Of a stretch of DNA of 64,000 bases, positions 51,308 to 63,135 are shown piece after piece. Every line of letters begins with the position of its first letter. Within the stretch, counting starts at the first letter, position 1. A model generated the notes under the pieces. The model had not been told where the DNA came from. It did no database searches and saw nothing but the letters and a program-made list of their open reading frames with translations. The stretch covers positions 103,123,501-103,187,500 of the forward strand of contig CM032230.1 of assembly GCA_019009955.1 (NCBI GenBank), given 5' to 3'. Made by a program: the position numbers and the translations under genes. Source of the stretch: Riptortus pedestris. Taxonomy: Eukaryota; Arthropoda; Insecta; Hemiptera; Alydidae.

Positions 51308-54300
51308 TGGAATGAATGAACCAAGTAAATTTGGACAGACTGAAAAATTACCAACCACTCACAGAAATGTGTTTCATAATGCTCACAGTCAGCTAAGCAC
51401 TCTTGACTACTTCTTTTTTAGGCATATTCTGTAATAATAAAGGATGAAAAGAAATGAATAAAGAGTATTTAGAGTACTCTGCACAATATTTCTTTATTAC
51501 CATCCAATTTATTTTTATTTTTTTAAACGAATTTTTGCATTTATAACGTATAACTATTAAGTTTACTTTAGTTTTTAAAATTGTTTACAATTGAATATGA
51601 ATTTACCTGGAGGCTTTTCATATCTTGATGTCACTGCCTAGTAGTCTCATGGCCAATAATGACTTTTAATAAATGCATTGATACTTTTATACTCTCTTTA
51701 TGCTACATACTCATGTTGCTTCTGCATTTAATATTGCTATATTAAGGTTTTAAACAGACATTCTCTGTGTTTTATTCATTGAAATATGGATATAACTATT
51801 ATGTAGCCTATTTTTGTTAAGTCAACCAAAAGGCTGGCCTAAACTTTTAAATGAATTGACTTCCATTCTGGAGTATTCTTATAAACGCAATTTTCGAAAG
51901 GACAAATTTTTTATATCTGGTTTTTTCAATGTTTATTTTTTGGTTTTCATCATTAATTTATTAGAAATGTCTTTATATTTTTCTTTGATGTTTTTAGGAT
52001 ATATCAATTAAATAATATATGAATTGATTTTTCATCATTTATATTACTTGAACCAGAAAGTGTTAAGTGGGACTCTAAAAGATGTTAAGCCTATATTGTT
52101 TCTGAGAATTTATACTTTTCATTTTTTTCTTGAGATCTCAAGGTAGTTCAGTTCAGTGGAGAAAAAAAATAGTAGAGGCCCACTTAACATTACATTCCTT
52201 CAAATGATTTGTCTCAATCTTGAACTGTTGATAATTCACTGCGTCTGATGTTTCATCTTCTGATTATTTGTGTTTATCAGTGATCAAAACAGTTATTTGC
52301 ATTAGCCGATAAGTATAATTTAACTATAAAATGAAAGCTTTTATTTTTTTAGTGCACAATTGACTGTCTTAAAAACATGTATTTTAAAATATATTTGTTA
52401 CTTTGAAATTAAAGTATTAAAATTCTAATTAGATTCAAAACTCAAACTAGTTTTAGCCCAAGAAAAATGTCTCTTGTCTATTATTGATTTAACAGATACA
52501 AGGAATATTATTAATATTTATCTGATTTATTGATCATTTTTTTCTCTTATTTATCAAAATAACGTCTATGAAATTAGTACCTGAGTTATTGTATGTATAT
52601 GTCTATGATTTTCCTTATTCCTTAGAACATTCAGTTATTAATTAACAAAGAGAAGGTTACTGTAAATTATAATTTTTAATTCATTAAAGTTTATTTTTTA
52701 AATTTTACTTGTATCTTTTGTAGTCGAATTAAATTGACACATTCTTGTTTCATGAAAGTTGAGATCAGTGGACTTTCAAAAATATTATTCGGCTTCAAAC
52801 AATTTCAAATTTCATCGCACAGCCATCCATCCATTAATGTACTTCAATTCTTTATAATTCATTAAATGATAAAAGTTTTATTTTAGTTATTGAAAAAATA
52901 ATTCTTTATTTGAATTAATAGAAGAAATAATATTTTAAGTAAGGGTTCTTTTTTATTTCTAAGTTCATTATCATGAAATTAGTGCATTTATACACATAAC
53001 ATATAGATAAATGTTATTTACCTTAAATATAGTTAACTCATTAGCATTTACTTTTTAAAATGTTAATGATTAAAGTGTTTTATACATTATCATTTATCAT
53101 GTTTTACATCATTTATTATACATCTATCTCTGATAATAATATTCATTTTTGTCCATTTCTGGAAAAGAAAGTTAAACTAATCACTTTATTTTCTATCATT
53201 TATTTAAAACAATACCGAAACTATTATTTGTTGTTGTGTTTTTATTTCTTTTAAACCAATAATGATACGTGTTAACATTTTTCTTGTGTTAAATATTTTT
53301 CTATTTATTTAAAGTTTTAAAATAGATGTTTTTAAAGTTATTTGTGCACATTTAAAAGAACAAAAAATCAATAATGCTTTTTTTTTTGTTTTTTTAAATG
53401 AATGTTAACTGTAGAATTCGACCCTTGTTTTTATTCGTTGACCAAATTTTACCTTAATGTCATACATGAAGATAATTAATAATATGTACTGTACATAAGA
53501 TTAGTGCGCTATGATTGTTTCATTTTAGCTATTAAAGATAATACCAATGTTTTAGATTAAAATATATATAAATATATACGTCTTTAAAAACAAAATATGT
53601 GTTTGATGGAATGTATGCTGCACATATATAATGAATCTATTATTATATATTATATGTTATAATAAAATAAGCTCAATTGCATTGGTTTTAGCCTTTAATA
53701 TAAAGGTGTCTCCTGTTGGATACATTCCAGTGAGTATTACTAGTTATGGTATGTTTATCATGTACCAATGTTTTACAAAGACTTGTATGCAAATTAATGT
53801 TAAGTGATCAAAGTTGTTTTAATCAAAACTATATTTATTAGTCATTTTCAAAGTTTTGCAAAATGTAGTTTATAGTATGTATTTAAAGTATGGAAAATGA
53901 AAATTGAACAGTCATTAAAATCTTTTTTGGTTTTACAAAAATGAATTATTTATATTTTATATTGTGATTATATAATATAAAGTGTTATATGATACTAGCA
54001 ATTTTACATATATATTTTATTTGTACAAAATGTTAAGATGTAAACATGCCTGTAAATACGAATAACTTCCAAATTTCTCCATTTTTAGCGAACTTGTAAA
54101 ATATTGTAAAATGAAATGGTCTTCTCGTTAAACCTAAGTATTATGAATCCATATTTTTGTTTTTAGGTTAAGTTCGTCACAAAAATCATTTGATAAATGA
54201 TGTTTCATAATAATGAATTTATTTAAGAAGTTTTAATGTTTTTGTAATGCTTAGGTTTCTGTATGTTTATATTTTGTGTTTGAGAAAATAAATTCAGATT

Positions 54301-54310
54301 TATGAATATA
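51308..54310 (+). other. ena: Probable ena 3' UTR with several candidate poly(A) signals
   Basis: AT-rich sequence directly after the stop codon. AATAAA occurs at 51436 and 51457, which would give a short UTR, and again at 54287, which would give one of about 3 kb. Which is used cannot be decided from sequence. No other gene is seen in this stretch. Confidence 0.45.
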
Positions 54311-56239
54311 TATGTATATGGATACTTAGTTATTAATATATATAAATAAATTTGAAAAAAAAGTATATTTGCATTTAATTGTGTATATATATAAAGAGCG
54401 TATGGGGATGTATGTCGATCTACTTATAAGCTATAGAACGTTTCGAATTTCTTAAATTATTCTTTTTATTATTTAGTTAACTTTTCATTCAATTATTTTG
54501 CTGCATTGATACAATACCTCAGTGCATTTCCTAAAGGGCTAATGATCAATTGACTGTGAGATGACAAAATTTGCTCTTTTTCCATGATCCGAATATCTTG
54601 GTATTCTGGGGATCCCACCTATATTATGAATGGTTTCCACTGCTGATTTTATTTTAAACTAATTTTGTTTTAATTTAAACAATCAATTAATTTTGTTTAA
54701 GGTATCATCAATTTTACTTTCTGAGGTTTTTAAACAAATCCTTTAAGTAGGTGTTTACTTAAAAGAAGAAAAAAAAAGGACCCCCTCCAAATCTTACTTT
54801 TTGAGACTGCGTCCATTGAAAATTTATGCTAATAATTATCTTTATAGTGCATTACCATTACATGTTTTCATCTGTATTTTCAGGCGTTAGTTTTGAAGTT
54901 ATCTTAGCTGTGAATATTGTTTTTTTGGTTTAAATATAAAAAATTCCATTGTTTAATTCCAAAACCTTGGGGTGAAAATATCTGTCAGTACCACCATTAA
55001 TTCTATCATCTAGAAAAAAAAATTCTAAATTTGTTAATGCATTTGAATAAAATATTTTTGTAGATTTGCGACTATTTACTCTTTAGTTGAACTCATTTGT
55101 TAATAAATTAGAATTTGTATGGAAAAATTTATTTTACATTCCTATTTTCTTTGTCTCCACTTTGTTTTTAAATTTGCCTATCAAAGTTTTAATTTTATAT
55201 TATATTTAAATGATTAGAAAGAGCATTTGTTTTCACCACTTGTGACTCTGTCTTTGGTCACTTAGCCTTCAGGTTGGAAACTAATTATAGAAAAGTTAAA
55301 ATATTGTTGATTATTTGCCTTATGCTGTATTTTATTTTGTTCTAATTTGTTTTATGTTATTTATGAATTGTTTTTCATGAAAATGTATATTATAGTCCAA
55401 TTAAATGCTTTTTCGCTATTAAAGGTTATTTTTTGTGGCGTTTATTATTGAGTTCCTGCTAAGTATAGAAGACATATTGTTAGTCTGTATTAGATGTCAT
55501 ATAATTCGTATGTTAATAGAATCAGTGTTGCTTTCATTAGTCTTTTAAGCCGCTGATGTTGTAAATATTATTTGCTTTGGTGTCACTTTACTCTGCGTTC
55601 GTTCTTTGATCTCTTGTGTTCAGTGTAGCGCAAAAATTTATTATATTTTTGTTTTTTTTACAGCCGTGATGTTTTAAACTTAAATGATCATTGAATGTGA
55701 AACATGTCTATAGAGTTCTGAAGACTTATTATTTATTGCCTCGCTAACTTTCTGACAACAATTGAATAAATAGAAAAGAACTTAATAATTTTTATAATAA
55801 AATTAATTTTAAAATTCATAAAACTATATTTTTGATAACTCTTTTTACATTGAATTAACTTTTCCTGATTATCTTAAATTAACTATGTATTCCTTTTTTA
55901 CAAATGGTGGATACTATTTTTCAAACATTTGATTTTCCTTGATAATGTTGCTTCAATGATTTTTGGAGCGAGGCATAAAATCAGAACTTTATAGTTTATT
56001 CGATGGAAGGATTGTCCAGTGGTTTATACTATTTATAACTGATGTAATGGGATATTGATAACCAAGGGACACTTAAAAACATGATTTGTATTCTTTATCT
56101 AAATGTGTAAATTTATAAAATAAAATAGTAAATATTAAAAGTGTTATTTGATTTCTGTACATCATTGTTGTATAGATCTCCTAAAAAAATGAATTATTGA
56201 GTTCTTCCTGTTTCAACCTCTATGTGAAGCTATATATAT
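54311..56239. other. AT-rich sequence between ena and the LTRs
   Basis: No gene or repeat recognised; may include further ena 3' UTR. Confidence 0.4.
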
Positions 56240-56846
56240 TGTTGTAAAAATTAAATACATGAAAGAATTGGACAGAGATGATCACGTTTTGGGGAGTGCG
56301 GAGAAGATCAAAGTGATGCTGCTATATGGTCGCGCCCGTCCTAGTCCTTACCAGTCCAGACCTCGAAGGGCCCAGCCAATTCCCCTTTGATGTATGCCGA
56401 CGACCAATATAAAGAACCGGCCAGCCGCGAGCTAGTTTAGTTCTGTCTCAGCGTTCTTGAAGTGTGTTCAGTGCGACTTAGTTGCAGTGCGGAAAAGTGT
56501 TTTTATGTGAAGAACAGTGTTGTGCCGTGTCTGTAAGTAACAGTATAGTGCCGTGTTTTAGACAGTGCAGTTCCGTTAACTTCGCGAAGTAAAAGACAGT
56601 GCAGTGCCGTGATTTTGTGAACTTCAGTGATCGTGAGTGAATTATTGGACTGTGTAATCTGAAGAACAATGAAAATATCAGTGCATACTGTGAGTAGTAA
56701 TTAAGAACAATTAACCAAGTGTGTAGTGTATTGTAAATAAATTGTGCAGTGATAAAAACTGTGAAGCTTGTGTGTGTTTAATTTTGCAATCCAAAAGAAC
56801 TCTTAACAACAACGTTTATTACTGATTTTGGTAATAAAACGTAACA
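56240..56846 (+). mobile_element. Solo LTR (607 bp) of an LTR retrotransposon
   Basis: Begins TGTTGTAAAAATT and ends AATAAAACGTAACA (TG...CA), flanked by ATAT on both sides, a 4-bp duplication typical of Ty3/Gypsy-type integration. It has a promoter-like part with CCAAT (56409) and TATAAAG, then GC-rich and GTGC/AGTG-rich transcribed-looking sequence, and a 3' signal AATAAA. No primer-binding site, polypurine tract or coding region lies beside it, so it is a solo LTR left by recombination. Confidence 0.72.
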
Positions 56847-56850
56847 ATAT

Positions 56851-57509
56851 ATATGAGAAGTGAGACGTCTCAGAGGCAGGTGCGAGTCAACATTGTCTAT
56901 TTATAAAGGAAGAGCATTGATGATGAGATTGAGCCCTCGAAAGCTAGTTATAAAATAAACATTTAAAACCTAGTGGAGGTTTTGACCTTGTTCTTGTTCA
57001 ACCACTGATGTTAAATTGTTAATTCTTAAACTAATAGAAATTTTGAAAGTATCACACTATATCAGTAAGTAAAATCCTTTACTATCTGACAAAATTAAAA
57101 ATAGTTTTAGTAAATGATTTAATGTGCTAAAAGCCATTTCCCCACATAAAAGTAAAATGGTTTATTAACTTACGAGCTCATATCATAAAAAGAATTACAA
57201 TTACTTGGGCAAATAATCACATCACTCAATTATAATCTTAAGAAAAAAGTTTCATTTTACCCTTTGCCATACACTTTGCTGAAAGTTATGTTTGAGAGAT
57301 ATGCAGAACTCTGTGCTGCAGTCCCATTTTCTTTTTGTTACTAATTGTAAACTAGTATTTTAAAAGGGCATTATAACATTAATAGAACCTGTGGATTTTG
57401 TAATTATGCATGAAGCTTCTATCAAACCACTATATAACATAGTTTACCTTACATCAAAATAAGATATTCTCTACTGAGACAGACATGCTTTGATGAATAT
57501 AGTGTTGCG
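56851..57509. other. Sequence between the two LTRs
   Basis: About 650 bp without gag-pol coding potential or a tRNA primer-binding site, so the two LTRs do not bound one provirus-like element. Confidence 0.5.
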
Positions 57510-58945
57510 AAACATGCATTAGCCTACTTGAAGGATTTTGTTACCTCTTGAAAATTAAGTATATTTAATAACCTATTTAAGAAGTGCAAAGAAAATGAAG
57601 ACATCCCTGCAAAGCATCAGCATAGATAGAGCTTGGGCGGGACTCTAGAACCTTCTTGGCGATAAAGCTCGCTGACCAACCAATCAACAGGCGAGTTGCC
57701 ACCCCAAACCTTCTAAGCTGGTATATAAAAGTCGCCCAGCTCGCCTCATCAGTTCAGTACAGTTCTCTGAATTGATCATCAATTCAGTACAGTTTTCTTA
57801 ATTGAACATCAGTGGTTGAAGTGATCCTGAGTTATTGTGGTGTGTAATAAGAACGTGAAATGAACCCTTTGTAGGGTAAGGACCGCTATAGCTGCCACCT
57901 ACTGCTTTCTTTCAAACTCTGACAGAGTGCTGCTAATAGTTACAAGGTTGTCCACTAGATGTCAGGAGAAAATGAGGAATTATTCCTGAATGTTCGCCCC
58001 TCCAGAGCCGAGATCTTCCCCCTTCCTGGCTTCTAAATTGGCTCTTGCCCATTCCAGATACCTATTCAGTTAGTACTGATTTGGACTCTCACAGTGCATT
58101 ACCTGTTGTCACTTACATTCTTCTGCTTTTCCTCCAGCAAAAAGGATTGTAATACTTTACTAAGATATTCTTGATCATGTTTCAGTAAATGTAAATTAAT
58201 AATATTTTGTTGCATGCATGTTCTTTGTCAAGTAATTAAAAAAATATGTCTGTCTTCCATTTTTACAATTTTACCATGTAGAAAATCAGGAGTATTTATT
58301 TTTCATTTGCTTTTAGTACAATTTTTTACGATGTTAACAAGTTAATCAATCAAATTTGACACTATTAGTAAATTATATTTTATAACAGTTTAGTATTCTC
58401 AAATATGTTTATTAGAGTGATAACAAACATTGCACGATTAGGCTGAAACAGAAAAGAGGAGGTAATTGAAACATTTTATACAAAAATATTTGCTGAAACT
58501 ATTCAGTTGGAGACACAAAGGACAGGAGTAGGCAATGAGCTGAACCCTTTCCTTGCTAGAGGAGTCAGGTAGAATTCTGCCGTATGTCAGCGTCAGCCGG
58601 TCATCCCCGGGCAGGCCAACCCCCTTAATGGCCACTTCAATAACTTATTCTCCATTTTTTTAAAACTATTCTTTCATTATTAATAGTCATTTATAGACTG
58701 CCTAACACCATTTTTAGATAAATATAATTTTTCTAATAGCCAGCGAAATGTGCCCTATAAAGGTTTAACAGTGCATATTGTGATAAGTAGTGAAGAATAA
58801 TTTAGTAAATGACTAAAAGTGAGTAGTTATCACCAAATAAATTGTATAGTGATAAATATGTTAAGGTTTGTGTATTTAATTTTGCAATCTAAAAGAACCC
58901 TAATAACGTTTATTATTTTTGTAATAAGCACAACAATATTTTAAA
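57510..58945 (+). mobile_element. Related LTR, split by a 0.9-kb insertion
   Basis: The right part (58769-58945: CAGTGCATATTGTGATAAG, TTTAATTTTGCAATC, AAAAGAAC, ending CACAACA) aligns with the 3' third of the LTR at 56240. The left part has GGTATATAAAAGTCGCC and a likely initiator in CATCAGTTCAGTAC. AAGAACGTGAAA at 57851-57862 and CAGTGC at 58769 are joined in the intact LTR, so the piece between them is a later insertion. The left boundary is approximate (TGTTGCG near 57512). Confidence 0.6.
57865..58764. mobile_element. piggyBac-like non-autonomous element inside the LTR
   Basis: A 900-bp insertion with ends CCCTTTGTAGGGTAAGG and, on the reverse strand, ACCTTTATAGGGCACA. TTAA borders the right end (58765-58768) and TGAA, one change from TTAA, the left end (57861-57864). 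TTAA plus CCY-type ends indicate the piggyBac superfamily. It carries no transposase; a GC-rich, coding-like patch lies at 58500-58640. Confidence 0.6.
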
Positions 58946-58968
58946 AAGAGTATTTAATTTGTCATTTA

Positions 58969-59196
58969 GGGGCTCAGGTTAGCCATGCGAGTTAAAGCGT
59001 TGATCTTTATCTCACATGGCAAACCTAGAGTGGCGAGTTCGATTCTCGCCTGAGCAAAGGAAATTATTTAGTGACGAAATTCATTAAATAACATCCTATA
59101 ATCCCGCCCTGGCTAGGAAAGGGTGGTAACCTGTAGATAACCCGCCCCAATTAGCCTGAGTTGCAAAAAGTGAACGTTAATAAATAATAATATTAA
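58969..59196 (+). mobile_element. tRNA-derived SINE, full-length copy
   Basis: Flanked by the exact 14-bp duplication TAATTTGTCATTTA (58955-58968 and 59197-59210). The head of about 90 bp folds like a tRNA: GCTCAG pairs with CTGAGC, an A-box-like TAGCCATGCGAGTTAAAG, and a T-arm GCGAG-TTCGATT-CTCGC containing the B box. Its length suggests a class II (Leu/Ser-type) tRNA ancestor. The body contains CCCTGGCTAGGAAAGGGTGG and AACCTGTAGATAACCCGCCC; the tail is a TAA-rich repeat. Confidence 0.85.
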
Positions 59197-59369
59197 TAAT
59201 TTGTCATTTAAGGTGAAAACTAAACATTTTTAGTATGATAATTAAAATTTATGAAATCCTCTGACTTAGGATCTTCTCTTTGTAAATGATTAAATTGCTT
59301 TTTATTCTAATCTCTCATCGTTATTGTTGTCTCCAACTTCAATACTGTTTGTTATGTGAAACAATACAG

Positions 59370-59452
59370 ATGCATACATACAGCACACCACAGGACAGCC
59401 GGAGGGCTACTCGAAATTAGCTCTCGCATTAACAAGGAGTCTGCTGGAGCAG
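59370..59452 (+). CDS. Exon of an unidentified downstream gene
   Basis: An 83-nt segment clearly richer in GC than its flanks, with acceptor aatacag and donor gcag|gtaaca. One frame is open throughout: two bases completing a codon, then AYIQHTTGQPEGYSKLALAL and TRSLLEQ, leaving in phase 0. The next candidate exon at 60620 continues this frame. I do not recognise the family. It lies about 8 kb after the ena stop on the same strand, beyond plausible ena termination signals, so a separate gene is more likely than an ena extension. Upstream exons were not found. Confidence 0.5.
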
Positions 59453-60619
59453 GTAACATGAAAACATGGTTGTTTTTTAAATGATATATATCAGCTACAA
59501 AAAGTTCTCAATCAATCAAAGAGATAGTATATTTTTGATTCTGACATTTTTGGGCACAATTGGAATTTTATTTTCAGATCTGTAATAAAGAAAAATCTCT
59601 ATATATGGCTCTGGGGAGGAAAATATATCTGGTTATCATTTTTACAATGTGATAGTGGTGGTCAGAACAAAAAAATAAATTTTTATATGGAGAAACAAAA
59701 ATATGAATAAAGTGGGAATGGAAGAAACATAAAGAATGAAAAGAAATGAGTACAATAAAATAGTACAAAATGATATGACAACAATATTTCAGGGAGGAAC
59801 TACCTCACTCATCAATGGTTGAAAACTGATAGAAGAGTGGGTAAGGATCGGCAGGTGTGGAAGAGTTTAGAGAAATAATTAAGGAATAGAGGAAATAGAG
59901 CCTGTTCCATTTTGAATATGTGTGCACAGAAGATATTCCTTGAATGTCTGTTTTATAATTAATTCTATTGGGATTAATGCTGATGTGTAATGTTTCAGAA
60001 ATGAGAAGTCCGTCATATTTTTTTCTATGCCTTATATTATAAATATGTACTTTTTTTATTTTTGTATCGTTTGAGTAATTCTGGTGGCTGATACCTGACT
60101 ATTCTATACATTATTTAAGAATCAATGGCTAATTAGCATCCTGTAGATTTAGTTTATTTTGTTAAAATAGAAGGATAACTATTTAATTTTAAATGTATAA
60201 CTAAATAAAACAATCAAGCAAAAAAATACATATGTTAATTAGAGTGGTATGGAGTGCATGTATTTCACATCCTCCAGCTTGCTGTGAAACTTAGGATCAT
60301 GGACTCATTGAGGATGATCTAATCTCTCATAATGGAGGAATACTTGGAAGCTCAACTCCACTTCTCTCATAGGGGCTGAGAAAATTTGAAAATATGCTCC
60401 GAGCTGCACTGTTTGTAGCTATGGGTTAATGAGATGCTCAAGAAAACAGTTTTTACTGTAACTGTTGTAGTAAACAAAAAAAAATTAACATTTCCTAATC
60501 ATTTTTATGAATTAGATAGGTAATGTCTGCTCTAATTTATTGATTAGTCAATGACATTTCTGGGTATCATTATTTTATCTTGGGGCTTATTGATTAGCTC
60601 AGCTTACTGTTTCTCCCAG

Positions 60620-60717
60620 AATGACTACTCTTTCACAAGTGCTACGGTGGCAGAAGGATTTATCTTCACCTGGTTTCAGGCTGTATATTTGTTTTATGTT
60701 TTTACTCCTGAAGCGAA
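60620..60717 (+). CDS. Next exon of the unidentified downstream gene
   Basis: Acceptor tactgtttctcccag and donor gcgaa|gtaagt are both near consensus. The 98-nt exon enters in phase 0, matching the exit of 59370-59452, and reads NDYSFTSATVAEGFIFTWFQ then AVYLFYVFTPEA plus two bases. The segment GFIFTWFQAVYLFYVF is hydrophobic and aromatic, either a buried helix or a membrane segment. The function is unknown. The gene probably continues beyond 64000; no further exon could be supported in the window. Confidence 0.5.
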
Positions 60718-61289
60718 GTAAGTAATACTTGAATCTAGTACAATAATAAAGTTGTTCTTAGTTATTTATATAGTTTTTATGGGGACCTGCCTCACTCAAA
60801 ATGTTAAGAGCTCATAAATATTTGTATTTATTTATTTTGCTCAGTTACTTAGAATCTTCAAGAAATAGTTTAAATTTAGTAATAAATAGACTTCTGTCAT
60901 CATCATCATTCTGCTTTCAGTATATGTTTATTTTCTGACATGGAACATTGTCTACACAAAATATATTATTGAATGAAGAACTAATCAGAAGCTGTCTTTG
61001 TGCTTCATAGACACTGCATTAGACATTACCGTCAAATATCCTCATAGGCCAGCAACATTCCAGACAAGATGAAACTCATAATAATCAGGAACATTAAGTA
61101 TAATTAGATAAAAAACAACAGTTATTTTCAGAAGCTTTCTAAAATGAAAAAAAATATTTTTGGCTAACTGTGAGGAAGACTAACTTTATTGATTAGATTT
61201 ATTGAAATGACAAATTGAGCATCCATTCAATGAACAAATAATTTTGAATCATTATTTTATAATAATTTAAAACATTAATCTAAAATTGT

Positions 61290-61430
61290 GAGAACCTAGA
61301 ACTGTGAGTTTGATTCTCACCTAGCCTATAGGAATTTAGTGGTGAACTCATTAAATGAAATTCTGTCTACCTGTAGACAGCCTACCAATTACCTTTAGTA
61401 GCTAAAGCATACGTTAATAATAGTAATACA
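61290..61430 (+). mobile_element. Diverged tRNA SINE copy
   Basis: Starts in the head (CTAGAACTGTGAGTTTGATT, CTCACCTAGC), keeps TGAACTCATTAAATGAAATT and CTGTAGACAGCCTACCAATT and ends with ACGTTAATAATAGTAATA. The CCCTGGCTAGAAAAGG part has been lost. Confidence 0.6.
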
Positions 61431-61869
61431 AAAAATTATTTGTTAAGAAAAAACAAATCAAATTTTTTTTTTCTGGCATAACACTGTTCTGTACCACTTA
61501 TTTAGTTAAGATGCCCATTGTGAATCAGCATAATGGAGAGCTTTTTCTGAATATACCTAATGTTTGTGTGTAATACTATTAATATCACTGTTGACTTCTC
61601 TAGAGCTTATATTCTTTCACCATTCACGCTTCATAGATACTTCTGTAAAACCAATATTCTTCAACAAAATGATATATTTTACATTTTCCGATTCTGCAGC
61701 CTGTGGCATTTATGTTTAACTCTTGGAAGCCTGTGCATGCAAATTTTGCATTACCCAGTTTTACCCATATTTGTGTAGATTTAAACTTCATAGATCTCCT
61801 TACCAGTGATATGCCTGAGCTTGCTCCAAGATGTGATAAATGGACATTTGATGTCAAATTTTGAAAATC

Positions 61870-61923
61870 TCATCATAGTACAACCTTAATTGCTGATTCC
61901 CCTTAAAGAAAATCTGCTAAAAA
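61870..61923 (-). repeat. HINE 5' terminal fragment
   Basis: CATAGTACAACCTTAATTGC then TGATTCCCCTTAAAGAAAAT and CTGCTAAAA matches the hairpin terminus of the family with several changes. Confidence 0.5.
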
Positions 61924-62599
61924 CAAAATAACCTTCTCAGCCACTTCTATGCATTATTTTAATTTAATTCTGATGTCTAATCCCCATGCAATTACTCATT
62001 GTTAACTTTGATTGTTTTGCTTAAGAACATTTTCACGGTTACTGATTATTATGCAAAATGTTTAGATCATAAATAGGGATTTTAAAAACAAAATTCAATA
62101 CTTCTGAATCTACATTTCAAGGTCACCTACCCGATATCATTTAAGGAACTCCCTGAAAATCATAACCAGTATACCAATGCTCAAACACATCACTGTCCTT
62201 ACCTTCTTATTTGGACTACTAGTCTAGTCTTAACAATATTTTTAATAAAACTCTTATGCACCCTAGATTATAATGAGTATTGCTTTATTTATGTTCTCTT
62301 TATATAATTATTTCTAATAAGCTAAATGCCTTATTTTCATAAACTCTGAACATTTATAGAATAAAAGTACTGAAACGTGCTGTCATCAAATATTTTGTTG
62401 CTCAGTCCCATTACCTGTGACCTCTTATTTGTGTTTCTTTTTTTTTAGAAGATTTCCTTTTATTTATATATTTGTTGCCTTATTTATATTATGAAATCTT
62501 GTATTCCAATGTTAAATACAAAATATTGTTTTCTTTAAATGTTTACTATGTGAGACATCAATGAATGAATGATCTATGTGATACGATCTATGAACATAC

Positions 62600-63030
62600 T
62601 ATGCTATAGAGCTGTAGATTTATACTTGATTAATTTAAACTAGTAAACTGTTAATGGGTAAAATCAGATCAGGAGGAGTGGCAGATAGAGAAAGTACAAA
62701 ATCATTTATATCTCCATTATTATGCATCGGTTGAAAAAGTATGACCAATTTAGTTTAAAAATGTAATACATTACAATTATTGTTCTACACATTTTTAACT
62801 AAAATATTGACAAAGTTATTTGTATTTTTTACAAATACCTACTGTCACTCATGTAATTTTCACTTAAAGCAACTATATCACTAAATATCTCAGGTCCAAT
62901 TTAATTTTAAAGTAATTTTTACATATGTTTCTTATTATGGGAGAAGTAGAGAATTGAACTAGAGATAAAATCATTAGTGTGTCATTCCAAAAGTGGGATG
63001 TCTTCTTAGTTTACGCATCTGAATAAAGGG
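62600..63030 (+). repeat. Degenerate HINE copy
   Basis: Carries GGGTAAAATCAGATCAGGAG, ATCTCCATTATTATGCATCG and, near 62990-63020, AAAAGTGGGATGTC and TTAGTTTACGCATCTG, the order seen in better copies. Old and incomplete. Confidence 0.4.
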
Positions 63031-63091
63031 TTTTTAGTTTATTTATTTAATTTTCAGCTTCCTCTGTGCCAGAGCTGAAGAAATACAGTCT

Positions 63092-63135
63092 ATATATATA
63101 CATATATACACACACACATACACATATCTATATAA
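63092..63135. repeat. TA/CA microsatellite
   Basis: Imperfect TATATA and CACACA runs. Confidence 0.8.

Noticed and set aside
56240..58945. The two LTRs as ends of one full-length retrotransposon
   Set aside because: The DNA between them is about 650 bp without coding sequence, primer-binding site or polypurine tract, and the first LTR has its own flanking duplication.
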